Shown here in pieces: positions 19,871 to 30,803 of a stretch of 64,000 bases of DNA. Origin of the DNA: Verrucomicrobiota bacterium. GTDB taxonomy: Bacteria > Verrucomicrobiota > Verrucomicrobiia > Limisphaerales > J093. The stretch lies in the NCBI GenBank assembly GCA_027493615.1, contig JAOSKK010000039.1:309683-373682 (forward strand), in the 5' to 3' direction. The notes beneath the pieces are model-generated. The model did not search any database. It was given only the letters and a program-made list of their open reading frames with translations, and was not told the origin of the DNA. Every line of letters begins with the position of its first letter. Within the stretch, counting starts at the first letter, position 1. The position numbers and the translations under genes are program-made.

Positions 19871-21945
19871 CTAGAACGTGTAGGTGATCTTGGTGAGGAC
19901 ACTGCGGCCGGCGGCATCGCCGTCGGCGACGTCGTTGTAGGCGACGTAGAAGTACGTGTTGTACTTGAGTTTCCAGGTATAGATGACGCTGTAGTTATGC
20001 ACGCTGTCGGGCCGGTTCTGGATGGAGGCCTTCACCCACATGACCTTCGAGAGGTAGAGGTCGGCCACGACACGGTTGAGCCAGACGGTGTCGGGGTCGC
20101 CGGCGGGGGTGTTTCCCAGCGGACGACGAGTTCGTGCCGGAGCGGAAGGCGCTCCCAGAACTTGAAGCGCTTGCCCCAGATGGCCTCGTGGTAGTCGGTG
20201 TCCTCGAACTCGCCCAGGGCGTAGGTGAGGTTGATGGCCTTGTAGTAATCCGAGGCCCAGAGATCCAGGCCCATCGAGATCCGCTCGTTGTAGTACGTCG
20301 TGTAGTGGTCCGTGTCGTCGGGCAGGTGGCGGTAGTTGTTGTAGTAGGCCAGACGGACGCCGAGGTCATTCCGGAAGACGACGTTCGAGAAGAGGTCGTG
20401 GTCGAGGATGCTGTTGACCCCGTCGGTGTTCACGTAGTAGCGCGGGTTGTAGGTCACCAGGGCCTGCTTGTACCAGGCGTCCCCGGAACGGAGGTCGAGC
20501 TGGGTGAGAAGCGAGGGGCCGAAGATGTCGCGGCGCGGGATGTAACCGAGGAGCGGGTTGAAGGCGGGCGTGATGGCGGTGTAGGCCACCTGCGCCGTCC
20601 AGGGATACGCCGAGTAGATGAAGGCCGTGCTGCCGAGGTAATCGGTGCCCCGGCGGTCGAGGTTCTGGGACGCGTCCTGCAGCCGCTCGTCGGCCACGGC
20701 GCCCTGGAACTGCACCCGCCAGGCGTCGTTGAGGAAGAGGTAGCCGTCCGCGCTGCCCGCGTAGGCGTGGCCCTGATCGAGGTGGGAGGCGCTGGCATAG
20801 TAACCGAGATAGGAGCGCTCACGGATGTCCTGCATGACGCGCACGACGGCCGAGTTGCCGTGGAAATCGCCGTCATGGGTGACGTCGCCAAAGACGTCCA
20901 TGGCGTTGAAACTGAAGCCAGGGATGAGACCGGAGGCCTTGCCGGCGCCATCGATTTCGCTGAACCGCCGGCTGTAGTAGACGCGGTGGGGTTGCCGCAG
21001 CAGTTCCTCGCCCTCCCGGAAAAAGAGGCGCTTCTCGGGCAGGAACCGTTCGGTGTCCCGTAACTCGATGGTGTCGTCGTCCGCCTCGAGATGGCCGTAG
21101 TCCGGCAGCAGGGTCCAGGCGGTGGTGATGGCGGGGGTGAGGCGGAAACTGAGATCCGCCCCGCCGCGGGGCACCACCTCGGTGGTGCCGTTGAAATCGA
21201 CGCGGGCGCTGACGTAGGGCGTGAACTCCCAGTTGCGGTCGAACTGGCTGTTCTCGAGGTTGAGCCCGGTGAGGTGGCCGAAGTGCCGCGGCTTGTACAT
21301 GTCGGTGGCGCTGAAGCTCCAGAAGCTGGTGACGTCGGTGCGCCGCTGGAGACGGGTGACGTTGAAGCCCCAGCGTTCCCCGTCGCGCCGGAAGTAGTTC
21401 ATCATGGTCAGCGGGAGCTTCATCTCGAAGGCCCAGCGGTCGGCGAGCATCTTGGCGGCGCACTCCCAGTCCGCGCTCCACCCGTAGTTGAAGACCCCGG
21501 AGGGGCCCTCATTCGCGTCGGCCTTGGTGCCGAGCGGATTCGTGAAGAAGGCATACTTGCCGCGGTGGTTGTGCGGGGGATCGATGTGAATCTCGACCCA
21601 ATCATCGCCCACGAACGGCCGGTCTTCGTGCTGCTCGGTGGCGAAGATCTTCGCCATGTCGGAGTCGAGACACTCGACCGCGAGGTAGAGATGCGAGCGG
21701 GTGTAGGCCACGCGGACCAGCGTCTGCTCGGCGGCGGGTCGCCGGGTGCGGGTGTCGATGAAGCCACTGCCGACCTCACAGCGGGCCCAGAACGGCTCGT
21801 CCAGCACGCCGTCCACGACCAGCGCGTCCTCAACCTGCAAGGCAGCGAGGGCGGGAACGGGGGCCTCGGGGTTGCCATGCCCAAGGCCGGGCCACGGGAG
21901 CAGACAGGCGAGGCAGACGGCAAGTTCGCAAGCAAAGCCTCGGAC
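19871..21945 (-). CDS. Outer-membrane barrel protein with N-terminal CBM9-like domain (DUF5916-like)
   Basis: An exported protein of about 690 residues. After a signal-like stretch (ACELAVCLACLLPWPGLGHG) comes a CBM9-type beta-sandwich: VDGVLDEPFWARCEVGSGFI, LVRVAYTRSHLYLAVECLD and VGDDWVEIHIDPPHNHRGKY. The remainder is rich in alternating aromatic strands and ends with a terminal Phe (VLTKITYTF), as outer-membrane beta-barrels do; the whole matches the DUF5916 architecture. The frame shifts near 20115 (C-run), after which the last 80 residues continue as LYLSKVMWVKASIQN. No convincing start codon is visible in frame, and the start given is where the signal sequence begins. Possibly glycan or peptide binding; the true role is unknown. 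Confidence 0.75.
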
Positions 21946-22399
21946 GCTGAAGGGGCTCGGAGCCCGCCGGCGGGTGGGCGTCCTTGCCGGGCGGTGCAGC
22001 AGAAGCGAGCTGTTCGATTCGAACCTGCTCAGGGGCCATGAAACTGAAAGCGCCGGTAAACCGGACGCACTCCAGACGCTTCGCGCGGAACGGAACGGCT
22101 CCGCCCATCGCGAAGCGTCTGGAGTGCGGGGGTTCACCCCCGCTGTTCGTGAATCTGTGGTGCGGGCTTCCAGCCTGCACCCCCCGCCGTTCATGAGCCC
22201 TGAGGTAGTCCGGCCGGAGCAGGACGCTTCCCGTGCACGGGGATCGGCCTGCCAAACGGTGCGGAGCTGACCGCCCTCGGCGGGGCGCGCAGCGCACGGC
22301 GCGCGCTGCCCGGCAGCGGCACGTGGGGGAAGGAGGAGCACGCGAGACCCCTGCCCCAGCGGTGCAGGGGGAAGCGGGGCCGATCTCCCGAAGGCCGGC
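21946..22399. repeat. Intergenic region with compound hairpin repeat element
   Basis: Positions about 22033-22215 hold a compound repeat. A 19-bp perfect inverted repeat (22067-22085 and 22109-22127, arm CGCGAAGCGTCTGGAGTGC) is followed by a second hairpin with arms GGTGCGGGCT and AGCCTGCACC near 22160-22183, then GTTCATGAGCCCTGAGG. Relatives occur at about 10428, 35150, 35505, 55215, 60300 and 60693. No gene seen; the rest (22216-22399) is GC-rich without features. Confidence 0.8.
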
Positions 22400-23443
22400 T
22401 CACACGTTCGCCTCGCCCGCCAGCAGGGCGTTGACCCGGTCCATGACCCGGAAGGCGTCGGCCACGTACAGGACGTCGGCCTTGCCCCGGGCCCAGCCGC
22501 AGTTGGGGTCGAGGCTGATGGCGCGTCGTTCGTTGATGAAACGCCAGCCCACGGTGTGCGGCTCCTCGCCGTGACAGCAGGTGGCGAGGCCTTTCGGATG
22601 TCGCGGCGTGGCTCCCGTCTGGCCGATTTGGTTCAAATGAGAAAGAAAGGACAACACGGCCTGGCCTTCCCCACCGAGGTCCACCAGCGATTTGCTGCTT
22701 CCCAGCGATGCCCGGCTGAGCCGCAGGAAATCGCGAATCAACCGTTCCGCCTCCGGCACGTGCGTCTGCCCGTCGGCCTGCTTCTTCGTCCAACCCGCGC
22801 CCGCCACAAACAGGAGCTTGGCATCGGGCCGGATCGTCTGGGCATCCGCGGCGGGTTCCCGGATGCCGGTCACCGTGGTGCGTCGTGCATGGTCGGGGAG
22901 CGTGACAGCGAGTGGTTCGAGGACGGCCTGGCCCGGGAGGCCGGACCACGCGGGTTGGCTGCCGGGATCGACCAGCAGGAGCCAGGGTCGCTGGGCGCGC
23001 GTGAACACGCCTTCCATTCGTTGCCGGTAATACCAGCGGTGGGCGTGCACCTGGCCGTTCACGACCTCCAGTGCCGTCAGATGAGTGTCCGCCCGTCCTC
23101 CCACCCGGGCCGCCACACCCGGCAGACAGCGCAGCCAGCGGGCCGTGCCAGGGGCAACGACCAGCATGGCCCCCGACGCCTGGATGAGGGCAGCCGCAGC
23201 CGCGGCGTCACTGGCATAGCGGGACGCAGCGAAGTCGGTGCCAGTGACCGCCAGGAAGCGCTTGGCCCCGCAAGACGCGATCTGATTCGCTGCCGGCTGA
23301 ACCTGGGCACCGACCAAGCCGGCAAGCAGCGTCGTTTCCGGGAGCGCAGCAGCCAGGCTCGCGGCGGCGCCGAGGGCTTCCAGGGCGGGTTGACCCAGCG
23401 AGCCATCGGTCTCGGTCGCGGTCAGATAGAGGAGGGTTTGCAT
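22400..23443 (-). CDS. etfA: Electron transfer flavoprotein alpha subunit
   Basis: The ETF alpha subunit (FixB type) binds FAD and, with the beta subunit, carries electrons from acyl-CoA and other dehydrogenases to the quinone pool. It is 347 residues. The N-terminal ETF domain (LLAGLVGAQVQPAANQIAS, SDAAAAAALIQASGAMLVVAPG) is followed by the C-terminal FAD-binding domain, here LLFVAGAGWTKKQ and IGQTGATPRHPKGLATCCHG. The canonical GQTGK reads GQTGAT. The last helix (DVLYVADAFRVMDRVNALL) fits the family. The gene follows etfB after 31 bp in the same direction. Frame intact. Confidence 0.88.
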   Translation of the reverse strand: MQTLLYLTATETDGSLGQPALEALGAAASLAAALPETTLLAGLVGAQVQPAANQIASCGAKRFLAVTGTDFAASRYASDAAAAAALIQASGAMLVVAPGTARWLRCLPGVAARVGGRADTHLTALEVVNGQVHAHRWYYRQRMEGVFTRAQRPWLLLVDPGSQPAWSGLPGQAVLEPLAVTLPDHARRTTVTGIREPAADAQTIRPDAKLLFVAGAGWTKKQADGQTHVPEAERLIRDFLRLSRASLGSSKSLVDLGGEGQAVLSFLSHLNQIGQTGATPRHPKGLATCCHGEEPHTVGWRFINERRAISLDPNCGWARGKADVLYVADAFRVMDRVNALLAGEANV

Positions 23444-23474
23444 GGGTAGGGCGAAGGGCGAAGGGCGAAGGGGG

Positions 23475-24278
23475 TTAGCTCTTGAACCAGGCGATCAGTT
23501 CGGCGGCGATCTGGTCGGGGGAGGCGTCCTTCACGGTCCGGGTCTGCCGGAGCTGCTTCGGGAGCGTCACGCTGGCGAACGTCACTCCGGCAGCGCCGAT
23601 CTGAACGGGCCGGGCCTTCTGGAGGGCGGGGAGCACGCCGCGCATGTTGGCCATGCCGATCTGGGGATTGTTCTTTGGCTCGGGCAGGTTGCCCGTGGCC
23701 CAGCCCAGCACGGCGGGTGGACCGGCACACCGGGAGATCAGGTGGCGACCCGCTTCGATCCGTTCGAGCACTTCGAGCGCGCCGTCCGGCAACACCTTGA
23801 GTTCGTCCACGCCCAGAAAGACGTCGGGGATGCCCAGGCGCTCGGCAACAGTTTGCAGCGTCACGCCCGCGCCGCGGGTGGCGGATTCCCAGCCGCCGAA
23901 CACGAGCAACTGGGCCGGGTTCAGGCCGGGGAGTGCGCTGATGGCCTCAGCCAGCGCGGCGGCGGTTTCGGCGGGATCGGTGAAGCCGCCGGCCGCGCCG
24001 TCCAGGGCCACCCAGGCGAACGGCACCTTCTGCGCGACGGTCATCATGACCTGCTGGAGCTTCGCCTTGGGGCCGAGGCTGACGAGCGTGACCTGGCTGC
24101 CGGGCTGCTGGCGGGCGAGGTGCGCGGCTTCGTAGAGCGCGTGGCCGGCCCACGGATCAAGCCAGGCCGGGAGCATCATCTCGTTCTTGAGCGCCGGGCC
24201 CGCGGGGCCTTGGACGGGTTCGAGCGTTTGCAGGGGGTCCGGCACCAGGCTGCCGCAGACGACGATTTGGTAGGGCAT
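23475..24278 (-). CDS. etfB: Electron transfer flavoprotein beta subunit
   Basis: The ETF beta subunit, 267 residues, partner of the alpha subunit that follows. The N-terminus MPYQIVVCGSLVPDP has the family's first strand. The middle includes LDPWAGHALYEAAHLARQQ, VTLVSLGPKAKLQQVMM and PAQLLVFGGWESATRGAGV, corresponding to the AMP-binding and DGDTAQVGP-like regions. ATG 24278 is preferred over the longer frame because the upstream residues are Pro/Arg-rich and lack family similarity. No ETF-quinone oxidoreductase gene is adjacent. Frame intact. Confidence 0.88.
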   Translation of the reverse strand: MPYQIVVCGSLVPDPLQTLEPVQGPAGPALKNEMMLPAWLDPWAGHALYEAAHLARQQPGSQVTLVSLGPKAKLQQVMMTVAQKVPFAWVALDGAAGGFTDPAETAAALAEAISALPGLNPAQLLVFGGWESATRGAGVTLQTVAERLGIPDVFLGVDELKVLPDGALEVLERIEAGRHLISRCAGPPAVLGWATGNLPEPKNNPQIGMANMRGVLPALQKARPVQIGAAGVTFASVTLPKQLRQTRTVKDASPDQIAAELIAWFKS

Positions 24279-24793
24279 GGGAGAAGGGGCGCGCGTCAGG
24301 CCGGGCGGGGCGGTTCGGTCGAGGCATTTCGTGTCACGGCGCGAGCTTAAGGGGAAGGGGGTGGGGAGACAAGGGGGCTCGCTCAACCAAGATGCCGGGG
24401 CTCCGAGGGGGCTTGGCTCCCAGGGCCACGCCGGCTATGTCCACCGGGCGACGGCCCCTTGGCGACGGGGCGAGACGCGGCCGGCCGGGGGTCCGCAGGG
24501 TCCTGTAAGCACGCGCGCGTAATTGTCCGGGGCCCACGGAAAAGCGCTTGGCGCACGGAGGGCGACGGCGTACAAGCGCGGCATCGTTTCCTCGTCGGAC
24601 AGCCATCCTGTGAAAGGGCCGTGTCGCCGCCGTAAGGGTTGCAGCGCCCCGCCCGTTTTTAGTGTCTGGGCGCCTCCACGTGCGGTGTCGACGTCCACCG
24701 ACGTCCCACCGCTTGGCCCGCACTCGCCGGCGGGGAATGCTGGTCCCATGATGCGACCGGACGCGCGGCCACACCTTCGGAAGACCAACCCCC
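24279..24793. other. Intergenic region upstream of the CRISPR-Cas operon
   Basis: Divergent spacer between etfB and cas10, 515 bp. I see no gene, no repeat and no clear promoter. It should hold the promoter of the cmr operon. Confidence 0.5.
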
Positions 24794-27776
24794 ATGAATA
24801 ATCTCTGGAGACGCAAACTCGCCGCTTACTTGCACGATCCGCCCGAGAAGGCCTACGACTTCGGAGAACGCCACAAGGAACGGGCCAGGGTCCACGCCCA
24901 GAGCTTTGGCGTGGCGGACCTCTGGCAGCATCTGACGGGCAACCCCGACTGGTCCGCCGCGGCGGCGGACCGCTTCGTCTTCCCCAGTGGCCAGAAGCTC
25001 AAGGAGAACCTCGGCGAGGCATTGCGCCCGTGTTTCATCCATCCCCTCAGCGGTCGTCCGGCGGCGGGGGCCGCCTCGCTGCCCACGCATCCGCTTACCT
25101 TTCCGAGCCAGGCCGACGCCGAAGCCTGGCTCTCCGAGATCCGCCCGGAATGGAAGAGTGACGACCCACAGACGCTCTTCCTCCGCGCGTGGCGTCATTG
25201 GTCCGATCACGCCGCGGCCCACGCCACGGGCCAGGACCATGGGGCCGAACTGCTCCCCTATCTCCCCGCCGACACCCGCATCGCCGACGGCTCCATCTGG
25301 CACCACTGCGCCATCGTGAGCGCCTTGGAAGCCACCCGTGAGACGGAGGACCCAAGGGCACCGCTCCGGCCGGCCTTCCTGCTCTTCCAGATCGGTCCCG
25401 TGCAGGATTTCATCGCGCAAGCCCGCAGCACGCGCGACCTCTGGAGTGGCTCCTACCTCCTGTCGTGGTTGACCATGCATGCCCTCAAAGCCGTCGCCGA
25501 TGGTTGCGGGCCTGATGCGATCATCTTTCCCAGCCTCAAGGGCCAGCCGCTTTACGATTTCCTCGAACGCCGGCTTGGCGTGCATCCGGATGAGGACAGC
25601 GTGCTCGTTCCGGGCATCCCCAACCGCTTTCTCGCGCTCGTCCCGGCTGGCTTCGATGTCGAGCAGACCGTCGACCAGGCCTTCCGCGACGAGTGGCAAC
25701 GCATCGCCGGCGAATGCCTGAGCTGGCTGAGCGCTCGCGACTTCCCCTTCGTCGCGCAACATCGCGCGCTCTGGGACCAGCAAGTCCGAGATCGGTGGCA
25801 TCTCACCTGGCAACTCTGGCCCTGGCAGGAGGCCCAAGAGGCGATCACCGCGTTCCAGGCCCTGCCGCTGGGTGCGGAAACCCCCCTGCACCTCGCCAAG
25901 ACCGTCGCCGAAGCCATCCCGGATGCCCACAAAGACGAACGCTGCTACCGCGGGGGCCAGCTCGATCCCGGCTGGGCTTGGGCGCCCATTACCAACTGTG
26001 CCAGCATGCCCTCGACGCCCGGCGATCGTTACGCGACTTCCGCGGGTTGCCCACCGACTCCGGCCGCAAGCCCGGCCACCGCGATGCGCTGAGTGGCCGC
26101 GAGGAAGCCGTCGTTCAGGCCGACACGCTTGAGCACGTCACCTCTCCCGACCTGCGAGCCCTCTTCCGCCACGCCGAACCCCTCGGTGCAGCCAATCTCA
26201 TCAAGCGCGTTTGGCACAAGGCCTACCTCGCCCGCCTGAATGCGGTTCCCGGCAAGGAGCATCTGCCCGCCCTCAACCGCGCCCGCGAAAGTTTCGATTC
26301 GGTCCCTGCCGTGGCTGCGGGAGCGTTCGCGCAGCGGCTCTTCGACCGGGTGGGAGGCGGGGGTCTGCCGCGCAGAAGTGGCTGGCCTTCGCGGAGGCCG
26401 CCTCCAAGGCACGCGGGGATTTTCCCGATGCCATCGCGGCCTTCGACTTCGACCGGACCGACGAGCGGAACTGGCTCGGCCGATCTGACCACAGCATCTT
26501 CTTTCCGGAGATCTGGCAGCGGGAGCACAACCGGGAGCGGCAAGCTGCCCCTTCCCAGTTCCATCACGCCCCCGAAGCGCGCACCCGGCTCGCCAGGGCC
26601 GAGGCCGCCTTGCGCAGCCTGCTCAAGGAAGCGGACGCCAATCCATCGTCCTACTACGCCGTGCTGGCCCTCGATGGCGACCAGATCGGCAGGTGGTTGA
26701 GCGGTGAAAGGGCGCCGGCCGTGGCGAGTGTGCTGAGTCCCGGAGCGGTCGAGTATTTCCGCAAGCACCTCCCCGGACCCGACACCGAGATGTGGCTGGC
26801 CTCGCCCCGTCCTCTGAGCCCCTCCTGGCACCTCCAGTTCAGCGAGGCGCTGGCCAACTTTGGCCTCCACGTTGCCCGCCGCATTGTGGAGCAAGTTCAC
26901 CACGGCCAACTCATCTACTCCGGCGGCGACGACGTCCTGGCCATGCTACCGGCCGACGAAGCCATTGCCTGCGCCGTGGACCTGCGCGCCGCCTTCCAGG
27001 GCCGCCAAGCCGACATGAGCGCTGAGTGCCGGAGACTCTTCCGCGATGACGCCCCGGAAGGATTCCTTTGGCTCGGGCCGGAGCAGGTCAGACCCGGTGA
27101 GCCCACCTGGCCACTCCTCGTCCCGGGCCCGCGCATGACCGTCTCGGTCGGCCTCGCCCTCGGCCACGTCAAGGAACCGCTCCAGGACATGATCCAGGAG
27201 GCGCAAAAGGCCGAGAAGCGCGCCAAAGCCCCACCGGAGAGACTGGTCTTCCACCGGGCCGGCCCGGATCCCGCCGGCAACGGGGAGTCGTGGAAGCCAT
27301 CCGACGGCTGGAATCGTGACGCCCTGGCGGTGACGCTGTTCAAACGGAGCGGTGAGACGCTCCGGTGGGGCGCCCGGTTCGGCTCTGCCGCCTTCGACCT
27401 CCTCGCCACCCTGCGGCAGCACTTCCGAGCTCCCTGGCATGCGCCGAGGCAGCCCATGCCCATCACCGGCCGCTTCCCTTACCAGCTTGCGGCCCTGCTC
27501 GGAGCCTATGAGATCGACGAGCCGCTCAGCCCGGAGTTGCGGGACATCGCCCTGCGCGAGTTCGACCATGTGGTCTCACGTCAGGCGAAAAAGCTCCCGG
27601 ACAAGACCGCCTTCCGCCACCAAGCCGAGCGTTATCTCGACGATCTCATCGAATTCTCCTGGGATCGCCCCGCAAAACCGGGCCTGCCTCCATGCCCGCA
27701 CGTGGCCGCCCGATCCTTGCGCCCGTTCATCAACCTCTTCCTCCTCGAAGCCTTCATCCGCCGACAGGCAGACTGA
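24794..27776 (+). CDS. cmr2: Cas10/Cmr2, type III-B large subunit (two frameshifts)
   Basis: The Cmr2/Cas10 signature subunit, about 990 residues. It binds the crRNP's 5' end, can cut DNA with its HD domain and makes cyclic oligoadenylates with its Palm domain. The N-terminal AAYLHDPPEKAYDF is the Cmr2 HD-type motif. AFLLFQIGPVQDFIAQARST is the first Palm-type block (ARS-like) and the cyclase motif is complete as LIYSGGDDVLAML, preceded by YYAVLALDGDQIGRWL. Helical D4 region runs to the end (FINLFLLEAFIRRQAD). Frame shifts occur near 25985 (reads WAPHYQLCQHALDARRSL afterwards) and near 26350 in a G-run. All parts are conserved across both. It opens the operon; cmr3 starts 2 bp after its stop. 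Confidence 0.93.
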
Positions 27777-27778
27777 CC

Positions 27779-28863
27779 ATGAAGACCTTCCTCCTCGAGC
27801 CCCAGGACCTGCTCTTCTTCCGCGATGGCCGGCCCACCGAGACCAGCGGGGGCCACGGCGCCCGCTGGCCAGACCCTCCGTGATCTTCGACGCCCTCCAC
27901 GCCGCGTTGTGGCGCGCCTTTCCCGCCGACCAGCCCCAGCCCTGGGAACACCGCCACGACTTCGGACGCTCCAGTCATCGCCCACACAACGGCGACACCC
28001 AGCGCTTCGGTTCCCTGGCCACCGCCGGACTTTTCCCCGTTGTGCAGGGGAGCGCGACGCCCCCCTGTCGCTGGCTGTTTCCCGCGCCCGGCGATGTGGC
28101 TGCTTGCGACGACGCCCGCCACTGGCTTCTCCGCCCGCGCGGCGTTCAGGGCACGACCAACCTGCCGGCTTCCTTTCTCAAGTACACCGTCGCCAGCCTC
28201 GCCAAGCCGACCAAGGACACCGTGCCGCCCTGGTGGAGCGCCGCGGCGTGGCAGAGCTACCTCACGGGCACGAAACCCGACCCGTCCGAACTGTTCACCC
28301 CGGACGACCTCTTCGCGGCCGAGTGGGCCACGGGCATTGGCATGGATCCCGAGACCCAGACCCAGGACGGTCAGCGCCTCTACAGCGCCGAGTACCTCCG
28401 CTTCCGGCCCAACGTGCGCTGTGGCTTTACCGCCAGCCTGCGGATGAAGCAGAACGGCAATGGAAGTGACCTTTGCGAGTGCATCCATGAACTGTTTGTC
28501 GCCACGCAGACCATTATTGTCGGTGGTCAGCAACGAGCCTGCCGGGTGGAACAAGTGCCAAACTCAGACCGCCTGCCCCTCCCGCTGGGGCCAGCCATCG
28601 CTGGTACCCGGGTGAAGTGGGTGCTTCTCTCACCTGCCGTCTGGCCGGCCATTCAGGCCAACGAGTCCAAAGGCATCGCCGTCCATCCCGGCGGTTGGCT
28701 GCCGAACTGGGTTTGTCCCCAATCCGGCGAGGTTCGACTGCGCCACCGTTCGGGAACCTCCGGCGCGTGTGGGACGAGGCCCGTGGCCGCGATGGGTGTT
28801 ACCAACAGGAAAGATTGCAGGGGCCACACTGCCATCACGTGGCGGCACAGTGACAGGCAGTGA
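27779..28863 (+). CDS. cmr3: Cmr3 (Cas5-type RAMP), C-terminus apparently lost to insertion
   Basis: Cmr3 is the Cas5-group subunit that caps the crRNA 5' handle in the type III-B complex. N-terminal LLEPQDLLFFRDGRPTETSG is diagnostic. The frame moves near 27870 (after ARWP), then PSVIFDALHAALWRAF continues. The middle has ARHWLLRPRGVQGTTNLPAS and the late block WVLLSPAVWPAIQ-GWLPNW. What is missing is the usual end of Cmr3 (the conserved wd-gwD and AGSVYyF-type segments). After about 28745 the residues (SGTSGACGTRPVAAMG) look unrelated to the family and run into the transposase segment, so I read the gene as truncated at its 3' end. Confidence 0.8.
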
Positions 28864-30579
28864 AGCTCGAGATCTTCGCGTGCATAGTATCTTGTCAGGG
28901 GAGGCGGCAAGCCCAGCCAGCGGGCACTCCGGCGTCGCGTGGGGCATTGGGAAACCGGTCGCGGGAGAGAGTCAGACAGCCAGGAAAGTTGGGTCGAACC
29001 GCCCACCTACCAGAAGCCCTTTTCCCGCGCCGCCAAGGGGGCGCCACGGCGTCGTAAGGGGTGGGAGTGGACGGAGGGGCCCAACCAGACAGCGACCGTT
29101 TATAGGGTCATTGGGCGCTGGGACCAAGGAGGCAGAGTTGAGAGAGTTTTCTGCAGGTTGTTCGTGCCTTTGGCGCCCGCAGGGCATAGACTCTCTGCCC
29201 TCATGAGTCTTCTCATTCACGATGCCTTCCTCTCCCCGGCGCTGGAGCTCTTGCCCACGCTCGAACACTACCGTCAGGACCTGGACTACAGCGATGCCGA
29301 GTTCCTCACGCTGGGCGTGCGACGCATCAACACCTACCATCCTTCGGGGCGCTCGTTTCTCCAGTCGGTGCGTCAGTGCGAGGTGAGTGACGTCTCGCTC
29401 AAGGCCTACTTCGGAGCCTGTCGCAGCCGGCGGCGGCTGAAGCTGGCGCATGAACTCAACACGGCGGTCTCCTGGCAACTGCGGGTGCCGAGTGATCGCT
29501 TCGCGGCCTTCCCCGAACTCCACGGCCGGGACATTCTGGCCTTGGACGGACACGACATCCGCCATGGCAGCCATGAGCCGGCGGCGCTCACCCGGCGTGG
29601 TGAGAGTAAGGTTCCCGATACGCTGACCGGGGTGTTCCTGCGGGATCTGCGGACGGGCGGTGCGCGGGTGCTGACCCAGACCCACGGGCACCAACATGAG
29701 TGGGCGGCGGTCAAGGCCTGTCCCTGGAGGGACTTCCTTTGGCGACCGGAGGCCCGGGGCACGATCCTGGTGATCGATCCGGTGGCGGTGGACTTCGGCT
29801 TCCTGCGGGGCGCCAAGTTCAAGGGGGCTTCACGGTGATCACGCGAACCAAGGAGAACCTCGTGGTTCGGGAATCCCGCCCGCTGAGCTGGGACCGGAAG
29901 TATCCCCCAACCAGGGCGTGCTGAGCGATGAGCGGGTGTGGTTCAGCGAGGCGGGGGAGTTTCGGCGCATCCGCTACCGGGATCCGGAGAGTGGGACGGT
30001 CTATGAGTTGCTGACCACCGAGTTTCACCTGCCCCCGGGGATCATCGCCCAGATCTACCGACTGCGCTGGGACATCGAGAAGTTCTTTGACGTCTGTGAG
30101 AACCTCCTGGCCGAGGCGCGGGCCTGGGGGGCGGGGCCGGTGCCGGCGCAGGTGCAAAACGAGTTTCTGGTCCTGGTGCACAATCTGCTGATTCTCCTCA
30201 GTACCAGGCTGGAAGCGGAGGAAGGCCTGCGGGACGAGAAGGTCGAGGTCAAGTACGAGGCGGCGCTTCAAGCCCGGGAACGCGTGGCCAAGTCGCGGGG
30301 CCGGTCGGTGTCGCCCTGGGTGCGGGTGTTGCGACGGATCACTCGCTGGAGCAGTCAGTTTACCCGATGGCTGCAGGATGCCTTGCTGCATCGTTGGGAG
30401 TGGACCGAAGGCCTGGCCAAGCTGCGGCCACTCATGCACGCCTATCTCCGCTAGCGCCCCTGGCAGCCCCCGCCAACCCCCTCACGGATCCCCTACGTCA
30501 ATGTTGTCACACCCCTGCCCGCCAGCCGTGCCTTTCAGCATGCAGCATGCCCTCGCACTTTCTCTGTTTGTCGAGGTAA
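28864..30579 (+). mobile_element. IS4-like insertion segment replacing cmr3-end/cmr4/cmr5-start
   Basis: A segment of about 1.7 kb with one transposase gene, placed inside the cmr operon. Its edges are given by where Cmr3 coding ends and where Cmr5-like coding resumes (an in-frame TAA at 30577 precedes it). I could not identify terminal inverted repeats or a target duplication by eye, so the true ends may differ by up to about 100 bp. The absence of cmr4 shows that more than a simple insertion happened: about 1-1.3 kb of operon is gone. Confidence 0.7.
29203..30454 (+). CDS. IS4-family DDE transposase (two frameshifts)
   Basis: A transposase of about 415 residues. ATG 29203 starts MSLLIHDAFLSPALELLPTL. 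The catalytic residues can be placed as Asp in DILALDGHDIRHGS, a later Asp near ILVIDPVAVDFGFL, and Glu in the YREK-type signature IYRLRWDIEKFFDVCENLL typical of the IS4 family. The frame moves near 29822 (a missing G, after which GGFTVITRTKENLVV continues) and near 29905 (a C-run, after which NQGVLSDERVWFSEAG continues). As other genes here show the same kind of shift, the enzyme may be intact in the real genome. It lies in the same direction as the cmr genes. Confidence 0.85.
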
Positions 30580-30606
30580 CACCGATCCGACGGAGGCGGT
30601 GAGAAT

Positions 30607-30801
30607 CGAGCGCACCTTAAGACGGCGCTGGACGAGACTGCCCGACACCTTGCGCAGCGGGGTTTGATTTCAGGCAACATCACCGACGTGAAGGGCATGA
30701 TCGAGAACCTCAGCCAACGCAGCTCGCACGACCTTCAGCGGGCCACCACCGAAGCGCTGGCCTTCATTGCCTACCTCAAACGCTTCGCGCCGAAGGACTG
30801 A
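30607..30801 (+). pseudogene. cmr5: Cmr5 remnant (C-terminal half only)
   Basis: About 63 residues in frame end at the TGA at 30799: HLKTALDETARHLAQRG, then MIENLSQRSSHDLQRAT and the Cmr5-like finish EALAFIAYLKRFAPKD. Cmr5 is the small helical subunit (Cas11 type) of about 120-150 residues, so only its second half is present. No start codon or N-terminal helix precedes it; an in-frame TAA lies at 30577. The following cmr6 starts 2 bp after the stop, as expected in an intact operon. I infer that the 5' half was lost together with cmr4. Assignment rests on position and on the FIAYLKRFA end. Confidence 0.72.
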
Positions 30802-30803
30802 CC

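Noticed and set aside
28769..29206. Possible extra CDS between cmr3 and the transposase
   Set aside because: No family resemblance; composition looks like non-coding IS flank. I also considered it as a frameshifted Cmr3 end, but it does not give the conserved C-terminal residues.
28864..30579. Terminal inverted repeats of the IS4-like element
   Set aside because: I compared the two flanks by eye and found only short chance matches, so no ends are claimed.
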